A stretch of DNA of 64,000 nucleotides, from assembly GCA_033725935.1 (NCBI GenBank), contig MU867063.1, positions 1,173,694 to 1,237,693 of the forward strand, read 5' to 3'. The notes under the pieces were generated by a model. That model was not told the origin of the DNA, did not search any database, and saw nothing but the letters and a program-made list of their open reading frames with translations. The DNA is from Cladorrhinum sp. PSN259 (Eukaryota; Ascomycota; Sordariomycetes; Sordariales; Podosporaceae). Below, in pieces: positions 1 to 13,414 of the stretch (the first letter of the stretch is position 1; every line of letters begins with the position of its first letter). The translations under genes and the position numbers were made by a program.

Positions 1-1160
1 GCGTTTTTATGATGAAGGGCTTGTTTGCTGCTTGTTGCGTTTGCCTGTTGCTGCTGCAAGTACTGTACATACTACAGTTTTATCACTCTTTTTTTCCTTT
101 TCTTTTTCGGTCTGTGATATACATTCTACACTTGAGATCATCATGATCAACAACTCACATCACATCACACTCTTCTTATATGGCCTGTCAAACATAAACA
201 GGTTTTTGAAAGTTTATTGGAAGAAGTCTTTTTATTTCTTCTTGGTTAAATAGAGTCTTTTTTTTGGGCGGGGCTTTTTTTGGTGTTTAGGGTCTTGTGG
301 AAGAAAGCTTGGGTGGAATAAGGTAAATAGAACTCGTAAAACCTGGGTGTGAGATAAAAATGGGTCATGAAGGGAAAATAAGAAGAAAGAAAAAAAGACA
401 TTGGAATCATGCGGAAACTTTTTATATTTTTATATTTTTGTTTAACTGAACTGATCTGGACTTGGAAAATTGGGAAATTGGAAACTGAAATTATATGTAG
501 TAGTAGTAGTAATAGTGATTTGTTTTTTTATTATCGAACTTGGAACTTGGGGATTAAATAGGAAATTTAAATCCTTGAAAATTAAAATTCAGATTCTTCT
601 GTCTTGAGCCCGGCAGATGATAAACTTATGGAGTTTCGGGGGTTTTTTTTTGATATGAAATTTTTTTCTTCTCCCTTTTCGGGTTGACATCTTTTTTTCT
701 GAAATGCGTATAACTTGGGTATACTTCTATCTATCTATCTACATGCTGGGTGGCTGGCTGGCTAGCTAGATAGATGGATGGATGGATGGCTCTCGAAGGC
801 TTTTTCTTCTTTTTGCTTTCATCAATATTTGGCGATTTAATTAATGTCAATGTCAGATTTATAGATTATTTAATGTATTCCAGACACTTTTGTCATTGAT
901 GGCTTTATGATACGATAATTTTCTTTATTTCTATTGTATCTTTGACGCTCGGAAAGTGACGAGGAATGAACAGATAGATGTGAGTGAGGGGAATAGGGAA
1001 TAATATATATATATTTGTGCGTAGGTGATGCTTGGGATCTGAGGTGAAGCAAGTACAGCAGTGCCCCCTTTAAGATGCATAAAAATTGACTTCGAAGGAC
1101 TTGGATTAGGGGTCTGTACTTTACTTTTTTTTGGCAATATAAACCGAGGGTTCTTCTAGA
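1..1160. other. AT-rich non-coding stretch with tetranucleotide repeats
   Basis: No reading frame here has the length or composition of a gene. The DNA is rich in A and T with many T runs. It carries short tetranucleotide repeats around 725-790 (CTAT units, then GATA/GATG units). It may be UTR or promoter of a gene lying outside the left edge, but nothing in the sequence proves that. Confidence 0.5.
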
Positions 1161-1269
1161 GTTATTTAGGTTTGTATATATCGCCTCTTTCCCTCCCGTT
1201 TCTTTCGGATTTTGGAGACGAAGTTGCAGTGGAGCAGAGGGTGTCTGTATCTTTTACATGTGTAACGTA

Positions 1270-1540
1270 TAGGTGAACTGTCAAGAGGGAGCGGCGGTCA
1301 ATGCTGGTAAATCTGTGTCGGGCGATGACTTCTCCTTTGGCCGTGGATGGGATTTTCAACTGGGGAGGGTTTGGAGTAACATGGCTGCTTTTGCATGGTG
1401 TTTTTAGGTAAATTGTCAAGAGGGAATGGGGGTCAATGGTGGTAAAGCTGTGTCGAGCGATGGCTTCTCCTTTGGCAGTGGATGGGATTTCCAACCGGGG
1501 AGGGTTTGGAGTAACATGGCTGCTTTTGCATGATGTTGAT
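1270..1540. repeat. 135-bp imperfect tandem duplication, two copies
   Basis: Two adjacent copies of about 135 bp (roughly 1270-1404 and 1405-1539) share long identical blocks, for example TCAAGAGGGA at 1281 and TCAAGAGGGA at 1416, and GGAGTAACATGGCTGCTTTT ending near 1390 and again near 1525. The copies differ by scattered substitutions, without indels across the core. The period is divisible by three, and a minus-strand frame stays open through both copies. No known element is recognised. Confidence 0.85.
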
Positions 1541-2940
1541 ATGCGGTTCTCTTGTTATCTTCGTAGTTGGTGTCGATTATAGCTTCTGCTTGCCGTGGTG
1601 CTGATAGAACAAGAGGTGATCGGTTGGAGAGGCGAGCGCCTTTTCAAGGAGGGATGAATGCGCAGAGTTCGGCTGGGAGGCTTGCAGGACACGAGATATC
1701 ACTGCAGGAGAAGTGAGGTGGACGTTTGGGGCACCTCAGGCTCGTCTACGGAACACTCTATCTTTACCAACAAGACCTTGTCCAACTTGTTGGTGGCCAC
1801 CCAAGTTTATCGGGTTTCCCTTTCATGCTCAGCCCTCCGATCTGTGAGAATCAAGGGAGGACCGACAAGTGCCCGTCGCCCTTTGTATAGCTTGTAGGAC
1901 GGCTGAAGGTGAATGGCTCAGCGTGGAAGTGGCATCAGTGAGCTTCTCTTTCAGCTGACCCGCGACAGCTCTAGAGACAACAGGACAGCGTCTCCCGCTC
2001 AGCCCATCCTATAATGCCGCTAGAGCTATAGCGGCAAAACAGGAGGGAGGACAATGGAAATAACCATCCATAGGACCAATGGTTCACCTATCTACACCCG
2101 AACTACATTATATTGTAACCGTTTGGGAGAGCAATAAACACCGGCAAACCAGGAGTTATCTCGACACACTCGCAAACATTCCAAACCAGCTTTCGGCTTC
2201 GAGTAACATCAGATATGGGTGACGGCGGCAGGCCACGAGAAGTGCCCCTGGGCGCCTCAGAAAACGATCTCACCGTCCTGCGGGCAATCCGAGTCACCAG
2301 ATCCACAGAATTGCACTTTACAATCAAGCCTTCGGTCTTCAATAGCCCATCGGGACATCATTCCATCGGTATTCTTTGGGGTGCATGCCCGAGACCTCGC
2401 AGGCAGCCACCTTCATCGGCAAATGAATCTCCATATCGCCACTGGTCCACAGGTTCACACGAATGGTTCCACAGAAGTAACCGTTCTCAACAGAATCTTT
2501 GGTTATCTCTGAGAGAATGTGTGCGTGTTCGTCGTCTTCTTCTCCAGCTCTCCACAATCCAGGGGTAATAACCTTACGCGCCCCTGAAGAGCAGAAAAGA
2601 AGCAATATATCTCAAACACTGACAGCACTTGGTCCTCACCGCATCAATGCATTGTTATCGTCGTGGCCCAATAATCTCCATTCAGCTTTCTTCGAGGCCC
2701 ATGAACTGATTATGCAGGGCGCCGCCATATTCCCCATATCGGGCTGAGAGGGACGAGGTCCTTTGAATTAATCCTTCAAGCAATTCATTATCAACAAACA
2801 TGTAAAACTCACACAACCACTCATCGTTCAGTACTAAACTCTCTACAAACCCTTATTTCCAAGAACAAAGGATATAAAATTTCCTATATTTACTTATTTC
2901 GCAATATCCCCTTCTGCCGTATGAACCACTAATTGTTTTT
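1541..2940. other. Intergenic DNA, no gene seen
   Basis: All six frames are broken at short intervals and no domain or motif is recognised in any short frame. I see nothing specific here. Confidence 0.5.
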
Positions 2941-4200
2941 GTTGACAAACCCCCATCCCCCCCCCCCCCTGCCATTTTCACTCATTCAATACAACCCTCC
3001 TAATATACTCAGCTCCTAACAGCACAATGCTTCAGTCCGAATCGGGATAAACACCTCACCTCCTCTCCAACCAATCAGACCCTAGAAATCGCCATGTTGC
3101 ATCCTTGTTTCACCCACCCACCCTCCCACTCACACGATATGTAGTGCATGTATACATGTTGTATGTATGTACGGATCCGTATGCAAGCACGTAAAAAAAG
3201 GTAGAGTAGTATTGTTATCTCTTTTTCTTTTTTCTTTTTTCTTTTTTGCCCAAAAATCCAAAACCGGCGACTCCGTTCCCAGTTTCCAGTTTTCCAGTTT
3301 CCCAAGTCCCGGGCAAAGAGAGAAATTTATTTTTCCACTAGTTTTAGGCTTCCCTTTTTTTTTTTTTTTTTTTCAAAACCTGGAAAGAACAAAACAAAAA
3401 CCAAACCCAAAAAAAACAAAAAACCGTTCAACATGGAACCCCCTCCCCCCCCAACCCCACATAATCCAACTGTACACTAAAAAGTGCAACAGTACTTTAA
3501 AAGTCAACTAAAAAATAAATAAAAAATAAAAAATAAAATAAAAAGGGTTCTAATCTATACCGCATTTGTAATCAACTTACCATTTACTCGCAACACTAAC
3601 CCACACAACCATTTCGGATACCTTTCCGGGGTATGAATGATCTCGATTCATCATCATTCCATTTGAGACATCATCGGCGACGGCGGGTACACAGAATTAC
3701 CGTGTACATACATACACTACGTATAAGGAACATATGCTCTTAACCCGTATGTAGATGTGCATACAGACACACACACACACGCACACACACGCAGAAAGGC
3801 AGTATGCAATTTGCTCCCCTGCTTGTTTGCTTGGAAAATAAATTAAACCGTACAATACATCAAGTAACATAGATCCAGCACACCAAAAAAAACGCCCTTT
3901 TCTGCAACAAACGGGAGAGGGGGGGGGGGCCGCTTCCGATACGATTACACAACGTAATTCTGTACATACAAAACCACCCCAAAAAAACACGCAACAGCGA
4001 GCAAGCGCAACAAATATGTACAAGGCTCTATACTACCCTACGCAATGTACCTTGGTGTACCAAAGTAGAGTCGCAGCAAGTAAACCAAGGGAAGGGGGGA
4101 AAGGGGGGGACTTCCTTCCAGAACAAGAAAAGAACTGCGGAATTTTGGTCCGACCGTTTTGCCAGATGTAACTCTGTGTCAGTGTGTGTGCGTGGTATTT
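2941..4200. repeat. Low-complexity zone with homopolymers and CA repeat
   Basis: The stretch carries a C13 run (2957-2969), a T19 run (3355-3373), A-rich DNA with AAAAATA units (about 3397-3545), and a CA microsatellite (about 3765-3790). Such tracts are common in mould intergenic DNA. No gene is visible. Confidence 0.7.
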
Positions 4201-7200
4201 AATCAGCTTTTGAGCACAACAACCCCGTCAAGAAGTCTCAGCGTTTCTCAACGTCTCACGACAAAAGCTCCTTCTTCTGCTGTTGTTCAACAACAGGAGA
4301 ACTGAAGCTTGGATATCCTGCCTATGCCTGCTTTGTCCCACAAATTCTAAAGACTAAACAATTCTCCGTGTTTGTACAACAGCGAATGAAGTTGGAAGCT
4401 TGCCTGAAACCCCTATGTACAAGTAAAACAGCCGTCCATGTTGCAATGATATTGTTGTATATTCCGTCCAGTAATATCACCACACCCCGCCCCCCCTGGG
4501 TATCCATATTCCTGGGTATCGAAATAGAGATCATCCCGTCCTCTTCTTTATCAGACCCGCCGCCAGATCTCGATATAAGAGAGACAATCTCAGACACACT
4601 TGGCGATACTGTCAAGGCCAGGCTGCACCCTAGCCTACACTAGCAAGTGGGAGAACGTACACAATAGGAGGCGGATGTAAGTACACAGTAGGAGAAACAA
4701 AACAAAAAAAGGGACGATATCCGAATAGGTGGGATGTCTTCTCATCCTCTATCCACTCGGAAGACTGCCCGTAGCCTAGCGTATATGCCTGTGACCACAT
4801 CAGTCTCAGTCACCAACCAGAACCGTCAGCTCCAAGCGAGATACGTAGGAAGAATGAGAAAGGAGAGAGGTCACAGCAAGCGGCAAGCCGCTCAGCACCA
4901 AGAAAACGGGGGTGAGGGGGCTGCAGAGACAGGACCTAGGCGAGAGATATCGCAAGCAAGATGATGATGATAACGGTGGTTGAAGAAGGGTGGTGGACAT
5001 GGTGGGTAAGACAGAACCCGCTTTTCCCTCCTTCCTAAGGCTTCGTTTCCCCGGCATGTGGGATGCGTGTGCTCGACTATACTGGCCTGGTTTGGTCTCA
5101 AGTGATCGAGTCCTCTTCGTGGCTGCAGGAGCAGCGGGTTCCGCGACGGTCTAGCGTAAGTGTCTGAGACTAATGTGCCTCCGTTTGCTCTCGAACTTGA
5201 ATCTTCATATATGTCAGCCATGTACGTTCTGCGCGTTCCCCAGGAATCGAGGGCGGTTCCACGGCGGCAAGGCCGGATAGGTGGTCTTGCCCAAGTGATA
5301 GGAAAGAGGGAAAGGGGGAAAGGGAAAATCCAGGCTGATTGGCAGTGATCAACTGCGGTAGCATTCCCAAGATCATCACAAAGAAAGATTGCCATAACTC
5401 ACCACGATCATCCAAACATTACCTACTCCTCCTCTCTCCCAGCAGTCATAACAAGCCGTAGGACCGTCTTTCCTAAGCCACCATCTCTCCACACATCCTG
5501 CCATCTTTCTCCCACTTCCCTAGATAGAGTTTAGCCCTGGCACAAGATGAGACAATTGTAAATAATGACCAGTCAGACTCCCACAAACCTGTTTGCCACC
5601 CACCTCACCATCATGTTCTACCCGCCTCTGCAACGACGGGGGAAAGTATACCGAAGCGCTGAGAAAATAAACCAGGAAAAGTACGCACACGCGCCTGCCA
5701 CCCAGCAAAGGGCCTGCTCTACTCTTTCCTACAGTCTCTCCTCCTGTTCCGACACTTGCCGTGCCATGCTCCCTGCATACTACAGACATGTAAGAACATC
5801 CCACATCCTGCGTAGCGTCGTCGTCAACAATGTCTCACTTTCCAACCAAACAAACCCCGGACGCATAATCTTAGCTGTCCTCCTAGATCTGATCCAACTT
5901 CTTCAAACTCCTGATCCAGGTGGCAAAAAACGCCATGCAGCACATACTTATACGTTGTCTGGTATGATACGGCAACATACATACATATACACATATCGTA
6001 ATACAATATAACGGTGTGAAGAGCAAGCAGGTCCTTCCCACCCCAGTCATGACCGGGGCGGGGGCCAAAGAAAGATGAGAAAGAAATCATCCTGGATGAG
6101 CCAAGAGAACGACTGACCAGTTGGAGGGAAGACTGTCATCGCCCATGCAGCAAGGAAGGATCCTGCGTCCTTGACCCAAATCAGCAGAGTGGATGTGTGG
6201 GAGGGCATCGTCCTTGTTCTCGAGCCCGGCAAGTAAGCAGTAAATTACCAAGCATATCGGATGGCCGTTGTCAACGTCGACACTAGAGCCGTACGCGGTA
6301 TCCTCTGTGCTGATCAGCCTCCCCGGATAGACAACGACCCGGCCAGGTGGTGGACCCCCCTCCCGATAAGGCCACGTCAGTGGAGTCAGTCCTTCATCAG
6401 CAGGATAGGACGTCGTGGGCGTCTCCAAGAGACGGTGATTATCCTCATAATAGCCTTGTCCGCTGTTCAGGTCACCTTCAGCATCGGCGGCAGCAGCAGG
6501 ACAAGGACCTCCTCGGACGGCCTCGCCCCAAGGGGATACTTCCTCAACAGGCCAAAGATAACACGGTCTAGACAATCAAATTATGTCTCAATATTCCGGA
6601 CGACCATCCCGCAAAGAAGTTTTAGTGTCTGCCGTTCCCCTCAAGCCGACCGTTGAAGAAGCCCAGAATGTCTCGGAGCCGATGAGCGAAGCGAGAAGGG
6701 GGCGTTTCCAGCTGGACATTAAAAAAGCACCATCTCCTTCCTACCAATAGAAGAGACTGGTGAGCAGCCCTGTCTCACCCGTTCAAGACGGGGATCCCAC
6801 TTTCCCTCGGGCATCTGATGAAATTGACCGTTCATCTCTGTTCGAGACAACCCGCTGGACGAACTTTGATCGACCTATGATGCCGTGTCCGGAGTTACAC
6901 TGACCGTCAGTCCTTGAAAACGGTCAGGAGATCTGAGAGAAGGGGGGAAAGGAGGCTTGACCCATGGTCGCCGATATTGGTCCCGCCTCCCAGTCCGTTT
7001 CTCTCGACGTCAACAGAGTTGCATTTTCAGCAAACTGCAAAGAGGAAGCAGCTGGTTGCCGAGAATGTGTTCGGCTGTCCCTTTTCGACTGGTCGTGAGA
7101 GCGCTTTCATCCCAGCTTGCATATTTTGTCGAGCGGCTCTGGGATGATTTGAGCTGGACAGGGGTGAGACGTGCCCGAAAGGGGGCCAATAGACTGATCA

Positions 7201-10200
7201 GGACTGTTGACAAACCGACATGGCGGAATTGGAGGGCACGGCAGCCAATCTCATGGGTTCCTCTACTAGCGGCGGGGAAAGAGAATCAAAGCCAGATCAA
7301 ACCGTGAATGATTGAGTGATGATTGATTCCCAGCCATCCGTCCAGCCAACCAACTGTTTGGGCGATTGTTTGCTTTGCGCTCACGTATCTGCATATCGCT
7401 GCTTGATGACGTTTCAACACAACTTGCCGAGGTGTGCACCAAGGCAGGTGGGCGGTATGCAACAATGCTCTATTGAGAAATCGAGTTGTCCGCCCTTCCC
7501 GGGTCCTAATCTGGCTCACTGTTGCATCTGTCCCGTGTTTTGTACGTCAACTAAATTGTGATTCTATTTTGAGACGTCGTAGCACTTGTTCCAGTAGTCC
7601 TCTGGAAGGATTTCCCTCACATGTTGTGTGCGCATCCCGTTCCCGCATCTGGGATCGCCCAGAAAAAAACGCCAATAATGTTGCGCTGGACCGTCCCGGC
7701 TTACCTTGAGAGAGCATCAGATATCGACTATGTGATGTTCGTCGCATGTTGTCGGTTGGAGTTGGGTTGCAGTCAATGCTCAAAGAAGACAGAAACCGTC
7801 AGGGGTCGTCGCAGGGGGGTGCCGTGGGGAGGGCAGCACCGGACAACATCAAGCAAAACACCCGCATCCTCAGCGGTGAAAATGAGCGCTGGAGTGCTGT
7901 AATTACGATCCACTCAGAACAGCTCTCCCTCAAAAGCGACCGAGCACTCTGAGAGGTTCAGAGCGATCCAGGGAATAAGTCAAAATTTCCCGTTTGGGGC
8001 GAGGGGGCGTTGAAGCCTCAGCTGAACCGTACTGAGCGTTCGCTAGTGATTCCCAGAAACGGTTAAAGGGTTCATACCGTGCGGGCAAGGGTACCTGGCA
8101 AGAAGACAAGGAGCGCCACTTGAAGATCTGCCACTTCTCATTGGATGCCTCTCGACCCGGCGCTGTGTGACAACGGTTTTTTGCGTCAACGCTAAGAAGT
8201 TTGGCGGCGGATCGCTCCCCTTCCCCCCACTTTCCCAGGCCCAAGGTCGCCGAGTCGGGCTTTAGCCACATTGCGGAGTAGAGTGGTGTCCGAGCCGCTG
8301 GGATTTGGCCCGCTTGAGTTATGTCTGCTTCAAGCCGCGGGCAGCTCGCCTCGTCTCCAGCTGGGGCGAGGAGCCCGAAGAGGGATGAAGTGAGGCTGCG
8401 GCAGAGAGTCTGTGGCTGGTGCTTGACGTCTTGACGAACTCTGCATCTCCGTACGGCGGATATCAGATCCTTCCACGATTCCCGATTCACCGTCACTCGG
8501 ATGGTTGCGCGACCGTTGCACGTTAGAAGACGGTGCCACGTCCCGCCAGCTCCTTTCCACAACTCTGGCGACGTGTGTGTCGACGATTCGAGGGAAGATG
8601 CTGCATGTCGGGCTGCATCGAGAGATAGCGAGAGCGAGAGCCCATCCCAGGCATCCGTCTGCCGTCCCCCACGATGATGTAGCCTTGCTTGTTGGATGTG
8701 GTATTGAGAAGGGTTGGGAAGGATTGGAGAGGAGGGGTTTGTCTTGGTGTTTTCAGAAACAACCTTGCAAAGGCGCGATACCACCGGAAGATGGAGCCCA
8801 GGTGACCATCTGGCGAAGGAGCGAGGTATCCGGAGTCTTGGAACGGGCAGGGGAAAGCGAGATTGGCTTTGTGAACGGAATTCCGATCGCGTTCGTATCT
8901 GATCAATGATGGCATGCAGAGGGAGCATCAGCCAGAAAGTGAAACATTCAGACCGTGAACGTTGCTTCTGTTTCAGTCATTTACATGGGCCGCGGTCGTG
9001 AGATCGCATTACAGATCTGGAAAGAACGAAATGAGTTGTTGGGGCAGTTTGTTGGGGGATGCTTCGTCTGACCTTCCCGGGCACTGGCAATCAATCATCT
9101 GATAAGATGGTCACTTGGCAAATACCGAGCGAAATACCGATACCGATTACAATCTTCCGAGGAGAAGAATATTCAGCGCTAATTCCCAAGATCTTGTCTC
9201 AGCGACGACGTTTGCCCGGAACTAACGACAAGTCGCGCGCGGTCACCGTCTGCCGTTTTGAGACATATTAGACGGATATTGAATGGGTAGGTCGATGTGG
9301 TGATATATATGAGGATCATATAGGTAGGCCCTCTCGTCCTATTGTTGCGCAGCGATATGCTATGTGTCTTTTGATATACCTGGGTAGTGTGACGAGGGGA
9401 GCAGGTCGGGATCTGCATGTCATTCGAGAGGTGCTCTTGAGGGGCAGATCTCCATCCTCTGGCGATCTCCGGTCCGTGCCACCCCATTCTGCTCTGCTCT
9501 TCTCACGATCTGGTTTCCCATCTGGGTCAAGAGACAGCATAAACTGCTCTCGGGAAGGTGCCGCGATCCACTGGCTCTCTGATTGCTCGACAGCACTCAA
9601 TGTAACCCCAAGGTGACTTCGACCCCAGCGCCGAGAGCCTCGTCAGAGCCCGGATTGCTGTGGCCCTTGCCGCGAAAGGGGGGGCACTCTGTCGTGGTGG
9701 TGAAGTGACCTGAAGTGACCCTAAGCACTTCAAGGTGTTTTGGATGAGGAGCTAAGCGCCGTTGCAGGTCCATGTACCCCTGTGAGCATGCATTTAGCCG
9801 GTCGGGGACCCAAGCAGATGGATCACTGAAGCCACCCGCGAGGATCAGCACAGACCGGCGCGCTGGGTGCGCTTGGGAACCTGGAAGCCTGGGATGGGTG
9901 ATCAAGTTTAAACCCCCGACCAGACCTCTTATGACCTCTACGACGGCGTGCTTACTACATTCTCATTTCTTTTAGCGAATACTACCCTCTGTGTCTTGAG
10001 CTTATTGAAGAACCCCATCGTGCTGCCAGCGAATACTATGCAGCAAGCAGTACACAGAAATAATAAGCGAAAAATGTCCACTCTGTGTTTCGACGAAACC
10101 AGCGAATCCCACGACCCATTATCGGTAGAACCCATGGCCTATAGTACCAAACCATCTCAGCAACCCACCAGAGATAATATTGCGCACGCACAGATCACTC

Positions 10201-13165
10201 ATGTTGAAAAGTACGGGCGTGGGAGCACGGAGCAGGGAGACCGACAGTCTGGATACACCAGCCAGCCCGGGTTTGGTGTCGCAACATCCATGCAATCCCC
10301 ATGTGCCGTGAGTTTGGCATCAGACGGGAATACAACCTAGCAATAACACAGAATTGCTTCTTTGCATTATCACCATCTCCCTGAGCCTCGTGGCTGCCTC
10401 ACCCCTTCTCCATCAGCCAGCCTGCTTTGCTTCTTTGCGTTCCAGATTGGGGGTTAGGAGGTCTGGCGAGACCGCCAGATGCGTTCCAGTTTGATTTTGC
10501 ATTTGGGGAGCTGGGGCAGCTGAGAGGTACAGACAGGGGCAGAGCCTTCTTTCGGGCTTCTAGATCTCCGAAAGCGCCATCTGATGTGTGTCAGCCCTGT
10601 GCACGAATGCATGTGGCTACACCACACCTTCTGGCGGAGGAGGAGGGGTTGTGTTGATGAGGCTTTTTCCGTTCCCTTTCCATTGCATTGCACAATCTCG
10701 ACGGGAGAGCGACGACGAGCCATGCTTGGCTCCGACGGCACAGTTGCCATGCGAGCACTGCTTGGGTCTCAGGAAATCAGGTACAGATTCATGAAGCGAG
10801 AAGCGAGCGCGTAACCAAATACCTACGAGTCGTGCGCTCTTGTACCGGTTGCGGCGGTGTGCTGCGTTACCAACTGCACAAATTCTCCGCTAATCAAGAG
10901 ACCCCCCCCCCCAGACAATAATATATATCTTTATAACAAGGTAAGAAGATGCGGGAACTTCAGCTATGTGTGACTACGACGTGTGAATGGGATTGCCGAA
11001 GCCTCACTGAAACCCCCTCCCCCCTTTCCCACATGAAAATTCCTTACAGAAGTGGCAAGCCACCTGCAGCCACAAAAAGCAAATATCAGATATCGAGGCT
11101 CTTGGCATCCCTCATCCTGATTCAGGCGTTGGTGACCGTTTTGAACGGTCTGCAACCCTGTTTCTGTTTCCACGCTGCTTCCACGGTAATGTTGGAATTA
11201 AGTTTTCATCGGCTGTCAAGTAGCTTCAGGCACGGTCCGCGACTTGGAGTAGCTTCACTTGCTGGCAGTGTCGTGTCATGCGTTAGCAAGACGACATGAA
11301 GTCGCCCTCATGAGACGACTGACTTGGCATTGTTGATGAAGTGGTAAAGCGGCGGTGGAGGTTGTGTGGAGGCTGTTGTTGTTGCTGTCGCTGTTGGCAG
11401 GATGGAAGCTGCACTCAAGTCGCATCGACATGGAGCCCAGCAGATGAGATTGAGATCAGTCGCGACTTGCCAGCTGTGCACTGCAACTGCAGGCCCCTGC
11501 CAGCGATCCGACAAAGAGTACGGGACGAGCTGAGATCCAAATCCCTGTCTCCCACGGGTGTTGATGACCGGGAGTTGAGAGAGGCCCTTGTCCAATTAAT
11601 AATAATCTGTAATCCTACCACGCAACAATGCCAGACATCATTTATATCGTTATGCGAAACGCACCTAGAACCCTCACCCGGGGATCAGGAAATTGCCCAG
11701 ACACTGCCTGACACCGTCCATCAACCTCGACGTGGTGCTGGGCCTCCCGTCCCGTCGTCGGCTTGAGCGCCAGGAGTGCCAGCAATGTGTGTGAAGTGAT
11801 TGTTATTTTTTATTATTTCCGATGACTTGGCGATTCGACGATTCGGAGTGTTTTTTTAGGAGACAGGGGGGGCAATAGCTCCATGATCGACACCCAAAAA
11901 CCACCAAGATGACAAGAACGCTTTGAGCTTCGACCTCTCGCTCAAGATCGCTTCTTCGCTCGTCGTCGACCGTCACAGCCTCACTCACAAAAAACGGTGG
12001 GGATAATACCACGCGGTTCAGTCGGGTTCATCCGTCGACTGCAACCGCCGCCCCTGGGCGTCGTTCCTAATACCCTCTGGCTCTGCTGGGAGGCGCTTTT
12101 GGCTTGACTTTCTTCACATCTCTGCTACCTGTTTCGGTTAGCCATATCTGTGTTTTTAAGCTATGGTTGTTTATTTCCACCAGCGCCCGATTTTTAAGAG
12201 TCTGGAGATTGTGGAGGAACGGTCGACCCGGCGCCTCCTCTCGATGAAAACCAAAAGGGACATGCTTTGGACGTCACTGGCAGGGCCACAGATGATGCAC
12301 TGGCTCAGGTACCAAACAGCACATACATCTTACACACGGCTGCGTGTCACTGCTCCACCGCTGAACCGTGCCGGCCACACTGAGTAGTGATTAACCGTTG
12401 TGCTGCACATGCTGGCTGCGTTCTGATTGAGTTTAACGGACGCGACCAGCTACAGGCAGGAGGTTCCTGAAAATGATTTGTATGGCACAAACTTCGAATG
12501 ACAGCGGCGATCTAGATCAACAGACTACGGCGATGACACAGTCAATCGACGTCTTCACGACGTAATTACACTCATAACCCATGTGCGTATCAGGTATCAT
12601 CAATCTGGTATCGGGAATTATCAGACAGGGGGGGAGATGGAAGCCGCAGATTGACAGAGTGACAAAAGTCAGGATTGGGATTGATGTGGATGGTGCACTT
12701 TGTGGAGTCGTTTACTTTTGGGAAATGGGGTAGATACATGTACATGTATTGCTTTGTATGTTTCTTGTCCCCTGTCCCTCGCTCCTGCTGTTGACTCCAT
12801 CCTTAGCAACCCCCGCCCCTGCAGAGTGTCTATCCCTGGTCCTGGTTCAACCTGCCCCAGGGGATGTACCCATGGGACCAGGGGGGGTGGTCGTTCCTGC
12901 TCCCCCGTTTGTGATTTCTGAAGGTTAGTTTCTTGAAGAGGCCGATCCGTTCCAAAGCGGCTAGCACACCATGGTGCCACTCAGTTGACAGGGCCCGGTC
13001 CCAGCAACAGCAGTCCCCTTTCACTCTTTGCCCCAGAGCCAAGAGACGGCTTGCACTTTCGCTCGCTTACTGCTTCCCTCATGGTTGCCAATGGGGAGCG
13101 CCCAGAACATCCCAGACATCCCACCAGGCATCGGACCCTCCTCGCTCACCCGGGACTTCCAACTT
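4201..13165. other. Long intergenic region upstream of flbD-like gene
   Basis: About 9 kb of mixed-composition DNA in which no reading frame has a recognisable domain. The longest ATG-started frame (8928 to 7930, minus strand, 332 codons) has no third-position preference in the part I translated and is treated as chance. Together with the first 4 kb this makes a region of more than 13 kb without a supported gene ahead of the conidiation regulator. It could hold cis-regulatory DNA or non-coding transcripts, but the sequence alone does not show this. Confidence 0.5.
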
Positions 13166-13172
13166 TATATAA
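13166..13172 (+). promoter_or_regulatory. TATA-box-like element of the flbD-like gene
   Basis: The sequence TATATAA lies about 240 bp before the chosen start codon. From 13175 to 13410 the leader is pyrimidine-rich and contains no ATG, as expected of a fungal 5' leader. Transcription is therefore inferred to begin shortly downstream of this box. Confidence 0.45.
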
Positions 13173-13414
13173 TGGACGCCCTCCCCCCCGTACAGCCTCA
13201 TTCACTCGGCATCTATAACAAACAAAAGTCCAGAACTACAAGACCAACAAACAGCTCCTCACACTCTATACACACATCTCTTTCTCATTCACCTCCTTCA
13301 TCGTGGCCTCCTTTCAGCAAGTTGCTCCGGGCACGACCTGGGCCGCTCCATTACCCCCGACCAACACCATCCTCAACAACAGCAACCACACGACCTCTCA
13401 ATACCTCATCATGA
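13172..13414 (+). other. Possible upstream reading frame overlapping flbD start
   Basis: An ATG at 13172 opens an 80-codon frame, extendable in frame to an ATG at 13091. Its TGA stop (13412-13414) overlaps the main ATG (13411-13413) as ATGA. The frame is Ser/Pro/Thr-rich and resembles nothing known. It would be translated only from transcripts starting upstream of 13172, because the TATA-like box sits right at this ATG. Coding status is unproven. Confidence 0.3.

Noticed and set aside
7930..8928. 332-codon ATG frame on the minus strand in the long upstream region
   Set aside because: The first 70 or so codons show no third-position preference; the protein is Arg/Ser/Trp-rich, has no recognisable domain, and overlaps other open frames in a GC-rich stretch with few stops.
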